54,818 nt of DNA from JAHJGG01 sp041658785 (GCA_041658785.1 JBAZZL010000005.1:1-54818), one strand, 5' to 3'. Positions 15,455 through 24,190 are shown, counted from the stretch's first letter. The notes: generated by a model from the sequence alone, not told the origin. Made by a program: numbers and translations.

Positions 15455-15511
15455 TTGACTTGTTTTCGTAGAGTAGTATAATTATACCACACCCGAAAGT
15501 TTCCCGAAAGT
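15455..15511. promoter_or_regulatory. Overlapping divergent promoters with operator-like repeats
   Basis: The 12-bp perfect palindrome GTATAATTATAC (15476-15487) supplies a TATAAT -10 box on both strands. On the plus strand TTGACT (15455-15460) is 16 bases upstream of TATAAT (15477-15482) and would drive the gene at 15528. On the minus strand TATAAT (15486-15481) would drive the LexA-methyltransferase gene. Its -35 region overlaps two direct copies of CCCGAAAGT (15492-15500 and 15503-15511), spaced 11 bases, or one helical turn. These repeats are candidate binding sites for the fused LexA domain; no canonical LexA box was seen. Confidence 0.6.
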
Positions 15512-15527
15512 GTAAAGTTATCCACAT

Positions 15528-16274
15528 ATGCAAAAATTAAACAATAATCACAAAGATCAAACAGCTTTAGTGGGAAAATATTTTTTAGATCATTTCCCTA
15601 TAGGTATTTTCTCTGGAGAGCATTCACCGGCAAACAAACAAGAAGAACTAGCCAGTAAATATCTGATTCAAGTTATGGAGGTTTTTACAGTATTTGATCG
15701 TCTATGTAGGTACGCAAAGTATTTTGCTGATTTTCTTCCGTCAAATGATTCGGGTATTTCTGTACCTGAAGCGATTGAATATCACTTAAGAAATTATGTC
15801 CAAGAATTTTATATTTTGAGGGAGAGAATACGCGCCATTGTAGATGGTCTAAAAGTTGATCTTGTTCATTATCATATTCAAAATACTTAAGATGTTAAAG
15901 CGGCGCTAAATCATCTAAAGAAGAATGTCGACGAAAATTTTAAAGAGATAAATGATAAGTTAAGAAGAACGCATGTTCACGAAAGATCAATTTCTGATTA
16001 CAACTTAACCAAAGGCAAGTTTTTCTCTCAGTTATTATCTGGAGAAATACCAATTCCCAAAGATATTCAACTTAATATGAAAAAAATTGAGGAACTATAT
16101 AAAAGTATCGTTGACTTTAGTAAAAATAAATATACAGGACAAGCAATACAGAATAGTGATGGAATAAAGAAAGGAAAACAGTTTTTTGCAGCACGTTTTG
16201 GATATATTTTTGCGGAACTCAATGGACATGATAGTAGCGAATTTGATATGAATGCATGTTTTAGAGAAGAATAA
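15528..16274 (+). pseudogene. Gene split by one in-frame stop, possible HEPN-like protein
   Basis: Translation from 15528 runs 120 codons to a TAA at 15888-15890 and then continues in the same frame, with normal composition, to the TAA ending at 16274. Together they make a 249-codon gene with one internal stop. The second half begins DVKAALNHLKKNVDENFKEI and has no nearby start codon. The helical content and an RRTHVHERS segment resemble the R-x4-6-H motif of HEPN domains; this is a weak assignment. The gene is divergent from the LexA-methyltransferase gene and shares its promoter region, so it may be a broken accessory gene of that system, a recoded gene or a sequence error. Confidence 0.6.
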
Positions 16275-16435
16275 CAACAAAGACACTCTTTTATATTTTT
16301 TTTAAATAATTTGCCGCTAAGGGTAAAATGTGATAACATTTTACCACGAATCAATTCTTGAAAAATTTTAAACCTGTTCAGATATTTTCGTAGATACTCT
16401 GACAATTTTCCGCAAATATATCCCAAATTAAAATT

Positions 16436-16678
16436 ATGAAAAATAAAAAGACAGCCGCCCTTCTTTCTTTATTATTCCCCGGCCTGGGACATTTTTATAT
16501 TGGTAAATATATTGATGGCCTGGTTTTCTTTTTGGGGGCGGGGGTGTTGTGGTACGCGATTTGGTACCGGAGCACGCTGCTTTTGTATTTTAACAATCCC
16601 CGCTCTTTTCTTGTTTGGGGAGCTTTGATTTTTATTTATTTATTCTCAATCGCCGATTCTTACAGAAAAACAAAATAA
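16436..16678 (+). CDS. TM2-like small membrane protein
   Basis: An 80-residue protein with two or three hydrophobic segments. The turn PGLGHFYIGKYIDG is typical of TM2-type domains. It ends 2 bases before the next start (16681), so the two are probably translated together. Function is unknown. Confidence 0.7.
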   Translation: MKNKKTAALLSLLFPGLGHFYIGKYIDGLVFFLGAGVLWYAIWYRSTLLLYFNNPRSFLVWGALIFIYLFSIADSYRKTK

Positions 16679-16680
16679 CT

Positions 16681-17802
16681 ATGACAAATAACGGAAACCA
16701 TTTGATTTCAAAAGGATTGCCGGCAAAAATACTTTTGATTCCGGGAGCGCTTATTGTTTTGGTGTTAATTTTTTATCTAGGTTTCGGCCGCGGAATTTTT
16801 CCTAATATATCCGAATACAAAAAAGATCAAGCCCAGCTTATCACCGCAATGAAAACAAAACTTCCAGAAAAACCGCTGGCGGAAATCAAATACCCGATTA
16901 AAGGTTACCGGATTCCGGGGTTGGGAGGTTTTTGTTGGCTTGAATCTTCTTCCGGACTAATAAAATACCTGGAACCAGATATTGATTTTGATACCTTTGT
17001 TTTTTACGGCCGGCCGACTTTGGTGATGGCGGGAAGGAACAAAGACGAAAGGTGGGGACCGGGATTGAATCAAACCCACGCCTTTACTGAACTCGGCTAT
17101 ACTGCTTTCAGGGGTTCAACCAATCCGACGCATCCGCCGCAAAGTGTTTTTCCGGATATTGATCCGCGCAATCTGATTTACTTCAAAACCAAGGAAGAAG
17201 AACTTGAGTTTATGAAAAAATTAGTTTCGGCGCGGATAATACCGACCATTGGTTATGACGGAGATTTTTCAACGGTGGTGGGTTACAACCAAGACGGGCT
17301 CTGGATCGTTAGAAGCGACCCGTCTCAAACGGATAGAGGGGACAGAAACTTTATGACTGATCCGGTTATTTTTGAACCAACTTTTATAACTTATAAAGAA
17401 CTTTTTGATAACTGGGGGATGGACTATCAGTTTTTTTGGTTTGAAAAAACGGGGTCGCGAAAATCAATAAACGAAATTTACGCGGAAAATAAAAAAAACG
17501 CCCAAGAAGCCGCGCAAAATATGGAAACGGTGATTGATTTTCTCAAAAAGGGCGGCAATTTAGTTGACTTCACGTATGAGATAGATATTCCTTCGGCGAT
17601 GGCTCTTTATCGCTATTTCACTAAGCAGGGAAACAGCGATCTGGCGGATAAATATCTGGAGATCGCCAAAATTTATGAGTCCCAGAGAGTATCTTTGGGG
17701 CCGGATTCCCGCCGAAGCCAAGCAGCGGCCAGGAAATTTTATATTGAAACTCTGACAAAAGTGCAACCGCTGTTGGCAGAAGCGGCGGCTATGTGGCCGT
17801 AG
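16681..17802 (+). CDS. Membrane-anchored C39-like (papain-fold) protein
   Basis: A 373-residue protein with an N-terminal membrane anchor (about 15-35) and an exported body. It has a conserved-looking Cys85 in GGFCWLESSSGLIKYL and, 100-odd residues later, GYDGDFSTVVGYNQDGLW followed by SDP. This matches the layout of C39-like peptidases and BtrH-type proteins, but the usual His before VVGY is replaced (DFSTVVGY), so peptidase activity is doubtful. The C-terminal region is helical with a TPR-like look (SAMALYRYFTKQGNSDLADKY). The start at 16681 is preferred over 16615, which lies inside the upstream gene. Confidence 0.55.
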   Translation: MTNNGNHLISKGLPAKILLIPGALIVLVLIFYLGFGRGIFPNISEYKKDQAQLITAMKTKLPEKPLAEIKYPIKGYRIPGLGGFCWLESSSGLIKYLEPDIDFDTFVFYGRPTLVMAGRNKDERWGPGLNQTHAFTELGYTAFRGSTNPTHPPQSVFPDIDPRNLIYFKTKEEELEFMKKLVSARIIPTIGYDGDFSTVVGYNQDGLWIVRSDPSQTDRGDRNFMTDPVIFEPTFITYKELFDNWGMDYQFFWFEKTGSRKSINEIYAENKKNAQEAAQNMETVIDFLKKGGNLVDFTYEIDIPSAMALYRYFTKQGNSDLADKYLEIAKIYESQRVSLGPDSRRSQAAARKFYIETLTKVQPLLAEAAAMWP

Positions 17803-17832
17803 AATTATTTGAAGCGGTTGTTTGAGAAAAAT

Positions 17833-18537
17833 ATGAGCAATATCTCAAATCGCGTCTTTGCATCTATTTTCTTCATGATAGTTTTATTGTTGTTGCTTTG
17901 GATGCCTGCCTGGACGAAAATAAACGTAGGAGATGCTCCGGGGGTAGTTTATAGTCCTCCTTGGATTGGCTTTCTTGTTATTCTTATTGGCTTGGCATAC
18001 GAAATGTTCAGGCCAAGCTTGAATCTAAAAAGAGATATGGATTGGAAATGGATTCTGGCGGGAGTTTTTCTCTTTTTGGTTATACTTACAATGATAATTG
18101 TTCAGGAGATTTGGCTGCCATACAAAAACGGATACTCTGTCTTTGGCATGCGGAGTTTTGAATTTCCCCTCGGAAGCGACAACCTTCGTGTTTGGCCGCA
18201 GCTCTGGCATGATTTTCTTAACGTTCTCTATACCGATACAACAGTTTTAGCTTCGCTGTTTGGAATCCTGTTTTTGACAAAATCAACCCCGCAAACGTCA
18301 AAAAGTTATAAGCTTATACTAATCGGCGCAGTAATATTTACAGCGTTTTTGATGCTAGGGCATTTCTCATTTTTAATCTTTAATATAGACCCCACGGGAG
18401 GATATTATTCCAGATTTACCAGAATGGAACTGCTTAGCCAGTATTGGTTTCAATGGGACTTCTGGTCCGAACTGGTAATTTTAGCAGGCGCGTTAGGGCT
18501 GCTTTTTAAAGGCAAAAGACCAAAAGAAACGCTATAG
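17833..18537 (+). CDS. Integral membrane protein of unknown function
   Basis: About 234 residues with five or six hydrophobic segments, starting MSNISNRVFASIFFMIVLLL. A TTG at 17809 in the same frame is an alternative start that would sit 4 bases after the upstream stop. No family was recognised. It probably belongs to the same transcript as the two genes before it. Confidence 0.6.
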   Translation: MSNISNRVFASIFFMIVLLLLLWMPAWTKINVGDAPGVVYSPPWIGFLVILIGLAYEMFRPSLNLKRDMDWKWILAGVFLFLVILTMIIVQEIWLPYKNGYSVFGMRSFEFPLGSDNLRVWPQLWHDFLNVLYTDTTVLASLFGILFLTKSTPQTSKSYKLILIGAVIFTAFLMLGHFSFLIFNIDPTGGYYSRFTRMELLSQYWFQWDFWSELVILAGALGLLFKGKRPKETL

Positions 18538-18622
18538 TATCGCCAATAGTTTTAGTTTGAAAAAATAGTTATTCCTTGTTTTTGGGGTTGTTGAATTCGC
18601 GCGCCAGCGTAAACATTACCAA

Positions 18623-19228
18623 ATGCACGAAGAATCTAAACAAAAACTCCTCCTCGCCACCACCAACCCGGCCAAAGCGAAAGAATACGCCGAACTCTTG
18701 GCTGATTTGAATGTTGAAATCATCACGCTGGCCGATTTGAAAGATGTCCAGCCGGTGGAGGAGGACGGAGCGACTTTTGTGGAGAACGCGATGAAAAAAG
18801 CGCGCGGGTATTTTTCTCAATTCGGACTGCCGCTGATCGCGGACGACGGGGGACTGTTAATTGACGCCTTGGGCGGTGAGCCGGGAGTCAAGAGCAATCG
18901 CTGGTTGGGTCGTCCGGCCACGGACGAAGAATTAGTACGCTATGCTTTGGAAAAATTAAAGAACTGCCCGCGTGAAAAAAGAACGGCCAGATTGGCGACA
19001 ACGGCGGTTTATTACGACGGAAAAAATTCCGCGTCCGCCACCGCCGAAATCGCCGGCGATATCGTTACGGAAATGCCGGAAATCAAAGAAAAGGGTTTCC
19101 CTTGGCGGGCGATTTTGTTTCTGCCGGAGTTTGGGAAGTTGTATCAGGATTTGAATGAATCGGAACACGAGAAAATCAATCATCGGCGGAAGATTGTGAA
19201 GGAGTTGAAAGCGAAGATTCGCAGTTAA
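18623..19228 (+). CDS. rdgB: XTP/dITP pyrophosphatase (RdgB/HAM1 family)
   Basis: Removes non-canonical purine nucleotides (ITP, dITP, XTP) from the pool. The 201-residue protein opens with LLLATTNPAKAKEYAELL and has the substrate block IADDGGLLIDALGGEPGVKS, a variant of DSGL-(x)n-PGVYS. The late block GFPWRAILFLPEFGK replaces the more common GFGYDPxFxP, so specificity may differ. Standalone gene; the stop codon runs into a dispersed repeat. Confidence 0.85.
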   Translation: MHEESKQKLLLATTNPAKAKEYAELLADLNVEIITLADLKDVQPVEEDGATFVENAMKKARGYFSQFGLPLIADDGGLLIDALGGEPGVKSNRWLGRPATDEELVRYALEKLKNCPREKRTARLATTAVYYDGKNSASATAEIAGDIVTEMPEIKEKGFPWRAILFLPEFGKLYQDLNESEHEKINHRRKIVKELKAKIRS

Positions 19229-19345
19229 TGTCATTCCGACCGGAGTCCCGATTCGCATCGGGACGAAGTGGAGAGCTTGCCCTGAGCGAAGCAGAAGGAT
19301 TAAAAGATTAAAAATTTTTCAATCTTTTAATCTTATAATCTTCTA
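19228..19345. repeat. Composite repeat: TGTCATTCCGA element plus AT-rich hairpin
   Basis: It begins with TGTCATTCCGACCGGAGTCC and a small hairpin (CCCGATTCGCATCGGG). A GCCCTGAGCGAAGC core, as found inside gatA, follows. It ends with an AT-rich inverted repeat (AAGGATTAAAAGATTAAAAA against TTTTTCAATCTTTTAATCTT). Confidence 0.6.
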
Positions 19346-19350
19346 AATGA

Positions 19351-19470
19351 CAAGAAGAACAATTTGTCGAGCCTACGCTGGGGAAAAATTTTTCAGGCGA
19401 TCAATTTTTTACCGACGGCAAGGTCTACGTGATAACCTTATTTGAAGACCGAAATGGACGCGAGGGTTGA
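19351..19470 (+). pseudogene. Gene fragment, C-terminal remnant
   Basis: The frame directly after the repeat reads 39 sensible residues (QEEQFVEPTLGK, then FFTDGKVYVITLFEDRNG) to a TGA, without a start codon. Composition and the strand-like pattern suggest the tail of a real protein that was cut by the repeat insertion. I do not recognise the family. Confidence 0.4.
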
Positions 19471-19527
19471 CCTGTGACCGTTTTTACCTGTATATTATTG
19501 ATGGAAATAGCGAATATAATATCTTAG

Positions 19528-19617
19528 GGAAGAGTGCCCGAGTGGTTTAAGGGAACGGTCTTGAAAACCGTCAGCCGAGAAATCGGCTCGTGAGTTCGAA
19601 TCTCACCTCTTCCGCCA
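19528..19617 (+). tRNA. tRNA-Ser (anticodon UGA)
   Basis: The acceptor GGAAGAG (19528-19534) pairs with CTCTTCC (19607-19613), with discriminator G and an encoded CCA (19615-19617). The anticodon loop GTCTTGAAAACC gives TGA. A class II variable arm (AGCCGAGAAATCGGCT) and T-arm GAGTTCGAATCTC are present. Confidence 0.95.
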
Positions 19618-19684
19618 GTCCTTCGCTGAAGCTACGGACTGCAACCTTCGTTCAAAAAAAATTGCAAACATTTGAAATAATTTT

Positions 19685-20185
19685 ATGCCATTTACCCCAT
19701 TTCATTTCGGACCAAGCGCGTTTATAGCGTTTCCATTGAAAAAGTATCTTGATATTCCAGTTTTTGTGTTGGCCAATGTAGTAATTGACTTAGAACCATT
19801 AACGGTGATGGTTTTCAACCTGCCTTATCCAGTCCATGGATTTTTTCATACCTTGCTCGGCGGAATTATTATCGGAGCATTTTGGGGTTTTATTGCGTAT
19901 TCGATGAAAAATTTTCTTAAAAAGATTATGAATATTTTTCATCTAAACTATAATCCAAAATTATCAATAATGATTTTTTCTGGTATTTTGGGTTTTTGGT
20001 TTCATGTATTTATCGATTCTTTCATGCACGCCGATATCAAACCACTTTATCCACTGGATTATAACCCGCTATACCAAGTTGTTAGTACTCCTAATTTATA
20101 TTTGATATCTGCCGCGCTTTTTATTCCCGCACTTATTTTTTACGTTAAGGGCGTATTAGCGCATAATAAATCTAAGGTTGATTGA
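19685..20185 (+). CDS. Membrane protein, DUF4184/YdjM-like
   Basis: A 166-residue protein with about four membrane segments. It starts MPFTPFHFGPS and has conserved-looking histidines in PVHGFFHTLLGG and FWFHVFIDSFMHAD. This pattern resembles membrane-bound metal-dependent hydrolase families (DUF457/DUF4184). The assignment is by motif reading only; no substrate is known. Confidence 0.6.
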   Translation: MPFTPFHFGPSAFIAFPLKKYLDIPVFVLANVVIDLEPLTVMVFNLPYPVHGFFHTLLGGIIIGAFWGFIAYSMKNFLKKIMNIFHLNYNPKLSIMIFSGILGFWFHVFIDSFMHADIKPLYPLDYNPLYQVVSTPNLYLISAALFIPALIFYVKGVLAHNKSKVD

Positions 20186-20261
20186 GGATAAGCGGCGGTC
20201 GCGGTAGTTGAAAAATTATTATATAAAGGTCGAAACTAAAATTAACTTAATTCAAACTAAT

Positions 20262-20431
20262 TAGGACTTACGCGTTTGTCATTCCGAGTCCTGGCGGGCG
20301 AGGAATCCCTTAACGTATGGTTGATGTGGATAATACCTTAGCGCCGGAACCTTCTTTAAGGGATTCCTCGGCTGCGTTCACTCGCGCGAGCTCGTTCACT
20401 TCGCTCGGAATGACAAAAGCGTAAGTCCTAC
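20262..20431. repeat. Long palindromic repeat of the TGTCATTCCGA family
   Basis: The left end TTAGGACTTACGCGTTTGTC (20261-20280) is matched by the right end GACAAAAGCGTAAGTCCTA (20413-20431). Inner arms pair GAGGAATCCCTTAA with TTAAGGGATTCCTC. It occupies most of 20186-20444; the rest of that stretch shows no gene. Confidence 0.75.
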
Positions 20432-20444
20432 TAATCTCAAAAAT

Positions 20445-20699
20445 ATGATCAACACCAAACATTTACTCAAAGTGGCGTCGGCTTGGGTCAGCATCGTTTA
20501 TGTTGTTTGTTACGCTGGAGTGGCGATTTATCCGCCAATCAGAGATTTAGTCATGAGATATTCGTTGCACGCTGAGACGACGTTCCGATCTGATTTTTTC
20601 AGTATCGGATATTTTATCTCGGGCTTGATTATCTGGAATATCATGGCGATGGCCGGCGTCTGGCTTTTTGCCGCATTGTTTAATAAAATAAAACAATAA
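20445..20699 (+). CDS. Small membrane protein, DUF5676-like
   Basis: An 84-residue protein with two membrane segments. The first is ASAWVSIVYVVCYAGVAIYP, with a Cys, and the second ends AALFNKIKQ. The layout matches DUF5676-type proteins. It is the first of three closely spaced small genes (DUF5676-like, DUF302, SHOCT). Confidence 0.55.
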   Translation: MINTKHLLKVASAWVSIVYVVCYAGVAIYPPIRDLVMRYSLHAETTFRSDFFSIGYFISGLIIWNIMAMAGVWLFAALFNKIKQ

Positions 20700-20707
20700 G
20701 ATTAATT

Positions 20708-21091
20708 ATGGAATTTGACTACACTGTGGTTACAATTAAAAATTTTGACATTGCCGTTAAAAGCGTGGAGGAAGAAATCGCCAAAGCCGGCCTGCGGGTT
20801 TTACATATCCATGATGTGCAAAAGACATTGGGCGAAAAGGGTTTCGCGCGAGACCCGTTTAAGATTATTGAATTTTGCAGCGCCAAATACGCCGATGAAT
20901 TTTTGCGGGCCGATATTAAAATCGGTTTGTGCATGCCGTGCAAGATCAATGTTTATGTCAAAGATAATGAGACCTTTATTTCCGGCATGCGGCCGATTAT
21001 CCTGCCGCAGTTTTTTCCGGAAGCAGATTTGGGCGATAAGCCGCGGGAGGTTGATCAAATAATTCAAACGATTATTAATAACGCGAAATAA
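20708..21091 (+). CDS. DUF302 domain protein
   Basis: A 127-residue soluble protein with the DUF302 pattern: an amphipathic start (DYTVVTIKNFDIAVKSVEE), a Cys in IIEFCSAKYADEFL and the block GLCMPCKINVYV. DUF302 proteins often lie in metal- or sulfur-related clusters, but their function is not established. It lies 8 bases after the DUF5676-like gene. Confidence 0.75.
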   Translation: MEFDYTVVTIKNFDIAVKSVEEEIAKAGLRVLHIHDVQKTLGEKGFARDPFKIIEFCSAKYADEFLRADIKIGLCMPCKINVYVKDNETFISGMRPIILPQFFPEADLGDKPREVDQIIQTIINNAK

Positions 21092-21092
21092 T

Positions 21093-21320
21093 ATGATGAA
21101 CTTCGGCTTTACGCCTTTGGGCGGGTTTGGCTGGGTTTTTATGATTTTTTGGTGGGTGGTGATCATTGTCGGCATTGTCGCCTTGATCAAGTGGCTCACG
21201 GACCAATCCCGCGGCGCCGGCGAACAAAAGAAAACGGCTTTGGAAATTTTGCAAGAACGCTATGCCAAGGGCGAGATTGACAAGAAAGAGTTTGGGGAGA
21301 AGAAGAAAGACCTGGTTTGA
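21093..21320 (+). CDS. SHOCT-domain membrane protein
   Basis: A 75-residue protein: one membrane segment (WVFMIFWWVVIIVGIVALI), a short linker and a C-terminal SHOCT motif (ALEILQERYAKGEIDKKEF). It starts one base after the DUF302 stop, or at a second ATG 3 bases later. Small proteins of this type are thought to be oligomerisation or anchoring modules. Confidence 0.8.
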   Translation: MMNFGFTPLGGFGWVFMIFWWVVIIVGIVALIKWLTDQSRGAGEQKKTALEILQERYAKGEIDKKEFGEKKKDLV

Positions 21321-21407
21321 AACGCGAAGGCGGAGTAATAAAACAAGGGTGTCTTTTTTAGAGATTATCAAGTTGACTCTGGTTTTTTTATTCTAAATCA
21401 ATTACAA

Positions 21408-22049
21408 ATGTCCGAAGAACACAAACAAAAACTCAAATCTGTTATCAAAGACAGGGTGGTTATTTTTATTGACGCCGCGAACCTGGAACGTTCGGTCCAA
21501 TCGTTTTTTGTCAACCCCAAAGAAATCCCGGAAAATTTCAAGAGATATTATCCTGACCAGCTGTGTTGGCGGGTTGATTATGAAAGATTTAAGAATTTTT
21601 TTGGTGGAATTTGCGACCTGAAAGAAATCAAATTCTACTCGCCCGATTTTCAAACCGATTCGCACCGTAAATTTTTTTGGTTTCTAAAAAAGGTTCTGAA
21701 AATCAAACTTTCCACCAAGCCGCTAAAAGAATATTCCGATCACTCGGCCGATCATCCTCATCGCAAGGCAAATTTTGACGTAGAAATATCGGTAGATGCC
21801 ACCTTCAATTTGAATGGTTATGACACGCTGATTTTGTTTTCCGGAGATTCTGATTTTGAATACCTGCTTAAATTCCTTCGCGGCCAGAACAAAAGAGCGA
21901 TAGTTTTTTCTCGTTCCGGCCATGTGGCCAAAGAACTTATACCGGCTTGCAGCCATTATTTTGATCTGGTGGATTTTCGCAATGAATTTTTGAAAATTGA
22001 CATAAAAAAGCAAAAGATCTCGCCTTTCAGCGAGACCCGCGGTTCATAA
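21408..22049 (+). CDS. NYN-domain (LabA-like) PIN-fold nuclease
   Basis: A 213-residue protein with acidic PIN-fold blocks: VVIFIDAANLERSV near the start, NFDVEISVDA in the middle and TLILFSGDSDFEYLL (about 148-160), followed by KRAIVFSRSGH and a late ELIPACSHYFDLVDF. These are the metal-binding Asp positions of NYN proteins, probably RNases. It is the intact counterpart of the broken copy at 11798. Confidence 0.85.
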   Translation: MSEEHKQKLKSVIKDRVVIFIDAANLERSVQSFFVNPKEIPENFKRYYPDQLCWRVDYERFKNFFGGICDLKEIKFYSPDFQTDSHRKFFWFLKKVLKIKLSTKPLKEYSDHSADHPHRKANFDVEISVDATFNLNGYDTLILFSGDSDFEYLLKFLRGQNKRAIVFSRSGHVAKELIPACSHYFDLVDFRNEFLKIDIKKQKISPFSETRGS

Positions 22050-22275
22050 CAAACGACACTACTATCGTCTGTATATTCATAATAAGATAATCGGCGGACT
22101 TTGTCAAATCTATTTGTCCACAAGTTAGTTTTACTCACTTGTTGACTCCATAGCCGCTGTGTCGGGGATTATGGAGCCAACAATGGGCCATTCTGCCATT
22201 GGACATTTTTTAGAAATTAGAGTCTGCCCTGAGCGAAGCCGAACGGGTCAATTAGAAATTAGGTTAATTTTAGTT
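22050..22275. other. Intergenic repeat debris before the yibE/F-like gene
   Basis: It contains the GCCCTGAGCGAAGCCGAACG core (22227-22246), the same family as the insertion in gatA, between AT-rich words AGAAATTAG (22212-22220 and 22255-22263). A frame through it is open and fused to the next gene but encodes only repeat-derived residues. Confidence 0.6.
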
Positions 22276-23406
22276 ATGCCCGCATCCCATTATCATTTTC
22301 ACTACCATACGCCAAAGATGATTTTTGTTTTTCTACTCTTATTGCTTTCTTTAATTTTAATTTATTTTTCCTCCGCTTTTAATCCCGCCCTAAACGCGGG
22401 TGAGAATTTTTCCGCGGTAAAAGGCGAGGTGGTAGAGATATTGAGCGAGCGGGCAGTAAATGAAGACGCGGTAACGCTGATTGGCGCGGAGAGGGAGCAG
22501 GAGCTTTTGGTAACACTGTTTGATTCAAATAAACAAGTAAAGGTGCGGAATGATTTTACCGCGCTTGAAGTGGGAGACGAAATTTTCGCGCGACCGTTGA
22601 TTGCCGCGGCCGGCGGAGAAGAGACGTGGGAGATGGTGGAGGTTTCCCGCACCAAAGGAATTTTTTGGATTGCGCTGATTTTCGCGGCGCTGGTCATTTT
22701 GGTTAGCGGCAAAAAGGGCTTTAACGCGCTCGTCGGGCTCGTTTTCACTTTTGCCGTGATTTTTTCTTTTATCATCCCGCAGATTCTCTACGGCCGGAAC
22801 GCGGTTTTGATCGCTCTCACCGGTTCGCTCGTCATTCTTCTCGCCACGCTTTACATTTCTCACGGCGCGGGCAAAAAAACCTTGGCCGCCTTGCTCGGCA
22901 TCGCGCTTACTTTGCTTTTCGTGGGAATAGCGGCGCAGATAGCGGTGGCGGGGCTGAATTTTACCGGTTTTGGGAGCGAAGAGGCCGCATTTTTGAAACA
23001 AGCGTCCGGCGATAAAATCAATTTTATCGGCTTGCTAATTGCCGGCGTGATTATTGCCGCGATCGGCGTTTTGGACGACATCGCGGTAACCCAGGCCGCG
23101 ACCGTGTTCGCGCTCGCGGAAGCGAACTCCGGCCTCGCGGGCTGGAATTTATTCCGGAAGGCGATGGACGTGGGGCGCGATCATATTTCAGCGGTGATTA
23201 ACACCTTGGTATTGGCTTACACCGGCGCCGCCCTCCCGTTGGTTCTGCTTTTTTCTTCGTACCAGATTGCTCCCGGTTACGCGATAAGCGCCGAAGTGGT
23301 GGCGGAAGAAATTATCCGCACCTTGATTTCCTCTGCCGGTTTGGTTTTGGCGGTGCCGATTACGACGGGGATCGCGGTGGTGTTGGGTGGAAGAAAAGTA
23401 AAATAG
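22276..23406 (+). CDS. YibE/F family membrane protein
   Basis: A 376-residue protein: an N-terminal membrane segment, a small extracytoplasmic beta domain (FSAVKGEVVEIL to DEIFARPL), then about seven membrane segments. It has the YibE/F core VGLVFTFAVIFSFIIPQIL, the GVLDDIAVTQAATVFALAEAN block and MDVGRDHISAVINTLVLAYTGAALPL. The family is widespread and its transport or signalling role is not settled. Start 22276 is chosen because upstream codons come from a dispersed repeat. The stop codon overlaps the left arm of a hairpin. Confidence 0.85.
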   Translation: MPASHYHFHYHTPKMIFVFLLLLLSLILIYFSSAFNPALNAGENFSAVKGEVVEILSERAVNEDAVTLIGAEREQELLVTLFDSNKQVKVRNDFTALEVGDEIFARPLIAAAGGEETWEMVEVSRTKGIFWIALIFAALVILVSGKKGFNALVGLVFTFAVIFSFIIPQILYGRNAVLIALTGSLVILLATLYISHGAGKKTLAALLGIALTLLFVGIAAQIAVAGLNFTGFGSEEAAFLKQASGDKINFIGLLIAGVIIAAIGVLDDIAVTQAATVFALAEANSGLAGWNLFRKAMDVGRDHISAVINTLVLAYTGAALPLVLLFSSYQIAPGYAISAEVVAEEIIRTLISSAGLVLAVPITTGIAVVLGGRKVK

Positions 23407-23483
23407 AACACGGATTTAACGAATTTAACGGATAATAACGAATTCGTTAAAATTCGTTTTATTCGTTGAATCCGTGTTCTATT
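23402..23483. repeat. Hairpin of the ACACGGATTTAACGAA family
   Basis: The left arm AATAGAACACGGATTTAACG... and the right arm ...CGTTGAATCCGTGTTCTATT pair over about 40 bases with mismatches and a slipped repeat. It contains the yibE/F stop codon and fills the junction to the next gene. Confidence 0.85.
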
Positions 23484-23509
23484 AACTCGTGTTAAATTAT
23501 ACGACTGCT

Positions 23510-24178
23510 ATGCCCGCGAATTTTGAATCTCTGAAGACATCTTCACTCCAAAAAGTAAAAACCGTGTATTCCTTTTGGGGACGGCGCGCTTGGCTCTACG
23601 CGGCGCAGGATTATTTTACTTTTTTGGGCCGGCCGAAATTCATCCGCCGGCGAGCGGTGGAACGATTAGAGTTGGCGAAAGGCGCGAAAGTACTGGAAGT
23701 CGCCTGCGGCACGGGGCGGAATTTTTCTTTTTTGATTGATTCAATCGGCAGCGGGGGAACGCTGGTCGGATTTGATTACAGCCGCGAGATGCTCGCGGCG
23801 GCGGAAGAGTTATGCAAGAAAAGTGATTGGCAAAATGTTAAATTGATCCAAGGCGACGCGGCCGAGCTCGGCGTTCCCGAAGATAATTTTGACGGCGTGC
23901 TGTCCGTTTTGGGAATCAGCGCCATTCCGGACTGGGAAAAAGCGTTAGAGAGATGCCGCGAGGTCCTGCGGCCGGGCGGGAGATTGGTCGTCTGCGACGC
24001 CCGCCCGTTTCCAAACGCTTTACGTTTTTTTAATCCGCTGATAAAATTAATCTACCGCCGTTTCGCGGCCTGGGATCCGGAGAAAGATATTCCGCGGAAG
24101 ATGAAAGAGTTGTTTGGCAATGTGGAAGTGGAGGAGTTTAATTTGGGGACGTTTTTTGTGGCGGTCGCGGAAAAGTAA
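23510..24178 (+). CDS. Class I SAM-dependent methyltransferase
   Basis: About 222 residues with a Rossmann methyltransferase core: motif I KVLEVACGTGRNF, then GFDYSREML, LIQGDAAELGVPEDNFDGVL and the VLRPGGRLVVCD block. It resembles UbiE/phosphatidylethanolamine methyltransferases. The neighbouring gene is an isoprenylcysteine/phospholipid methyltransferase-like protein, so a lipid substrate is plausible but unproven. The ATG at 23510 is preferred; an upstream ATG at 23489 is also in frame. Confidence 0.85.
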   Translation: MPANFESLKTSSLQKVKTVYSFWGRRAWLYAAQDYFTFLGRPKFIRRRAVERLELAKGAKVLEVACGTGRNFSFLIDSIGSGGTLVGFDYSREMLAAAEELCKKSDWQNVKLIQGDAAELGVPEDNFDGVLSVLGISAIPDWEKALERCREVLRPGGRLVVCDARPFPNALRFFNPLIKLIYRRFAAWDPEKDIPRKMKELFGNVEVEEFNLGTFFVAVAEK

Positions 24179-24190
24179 TTTTCCAAAGTT

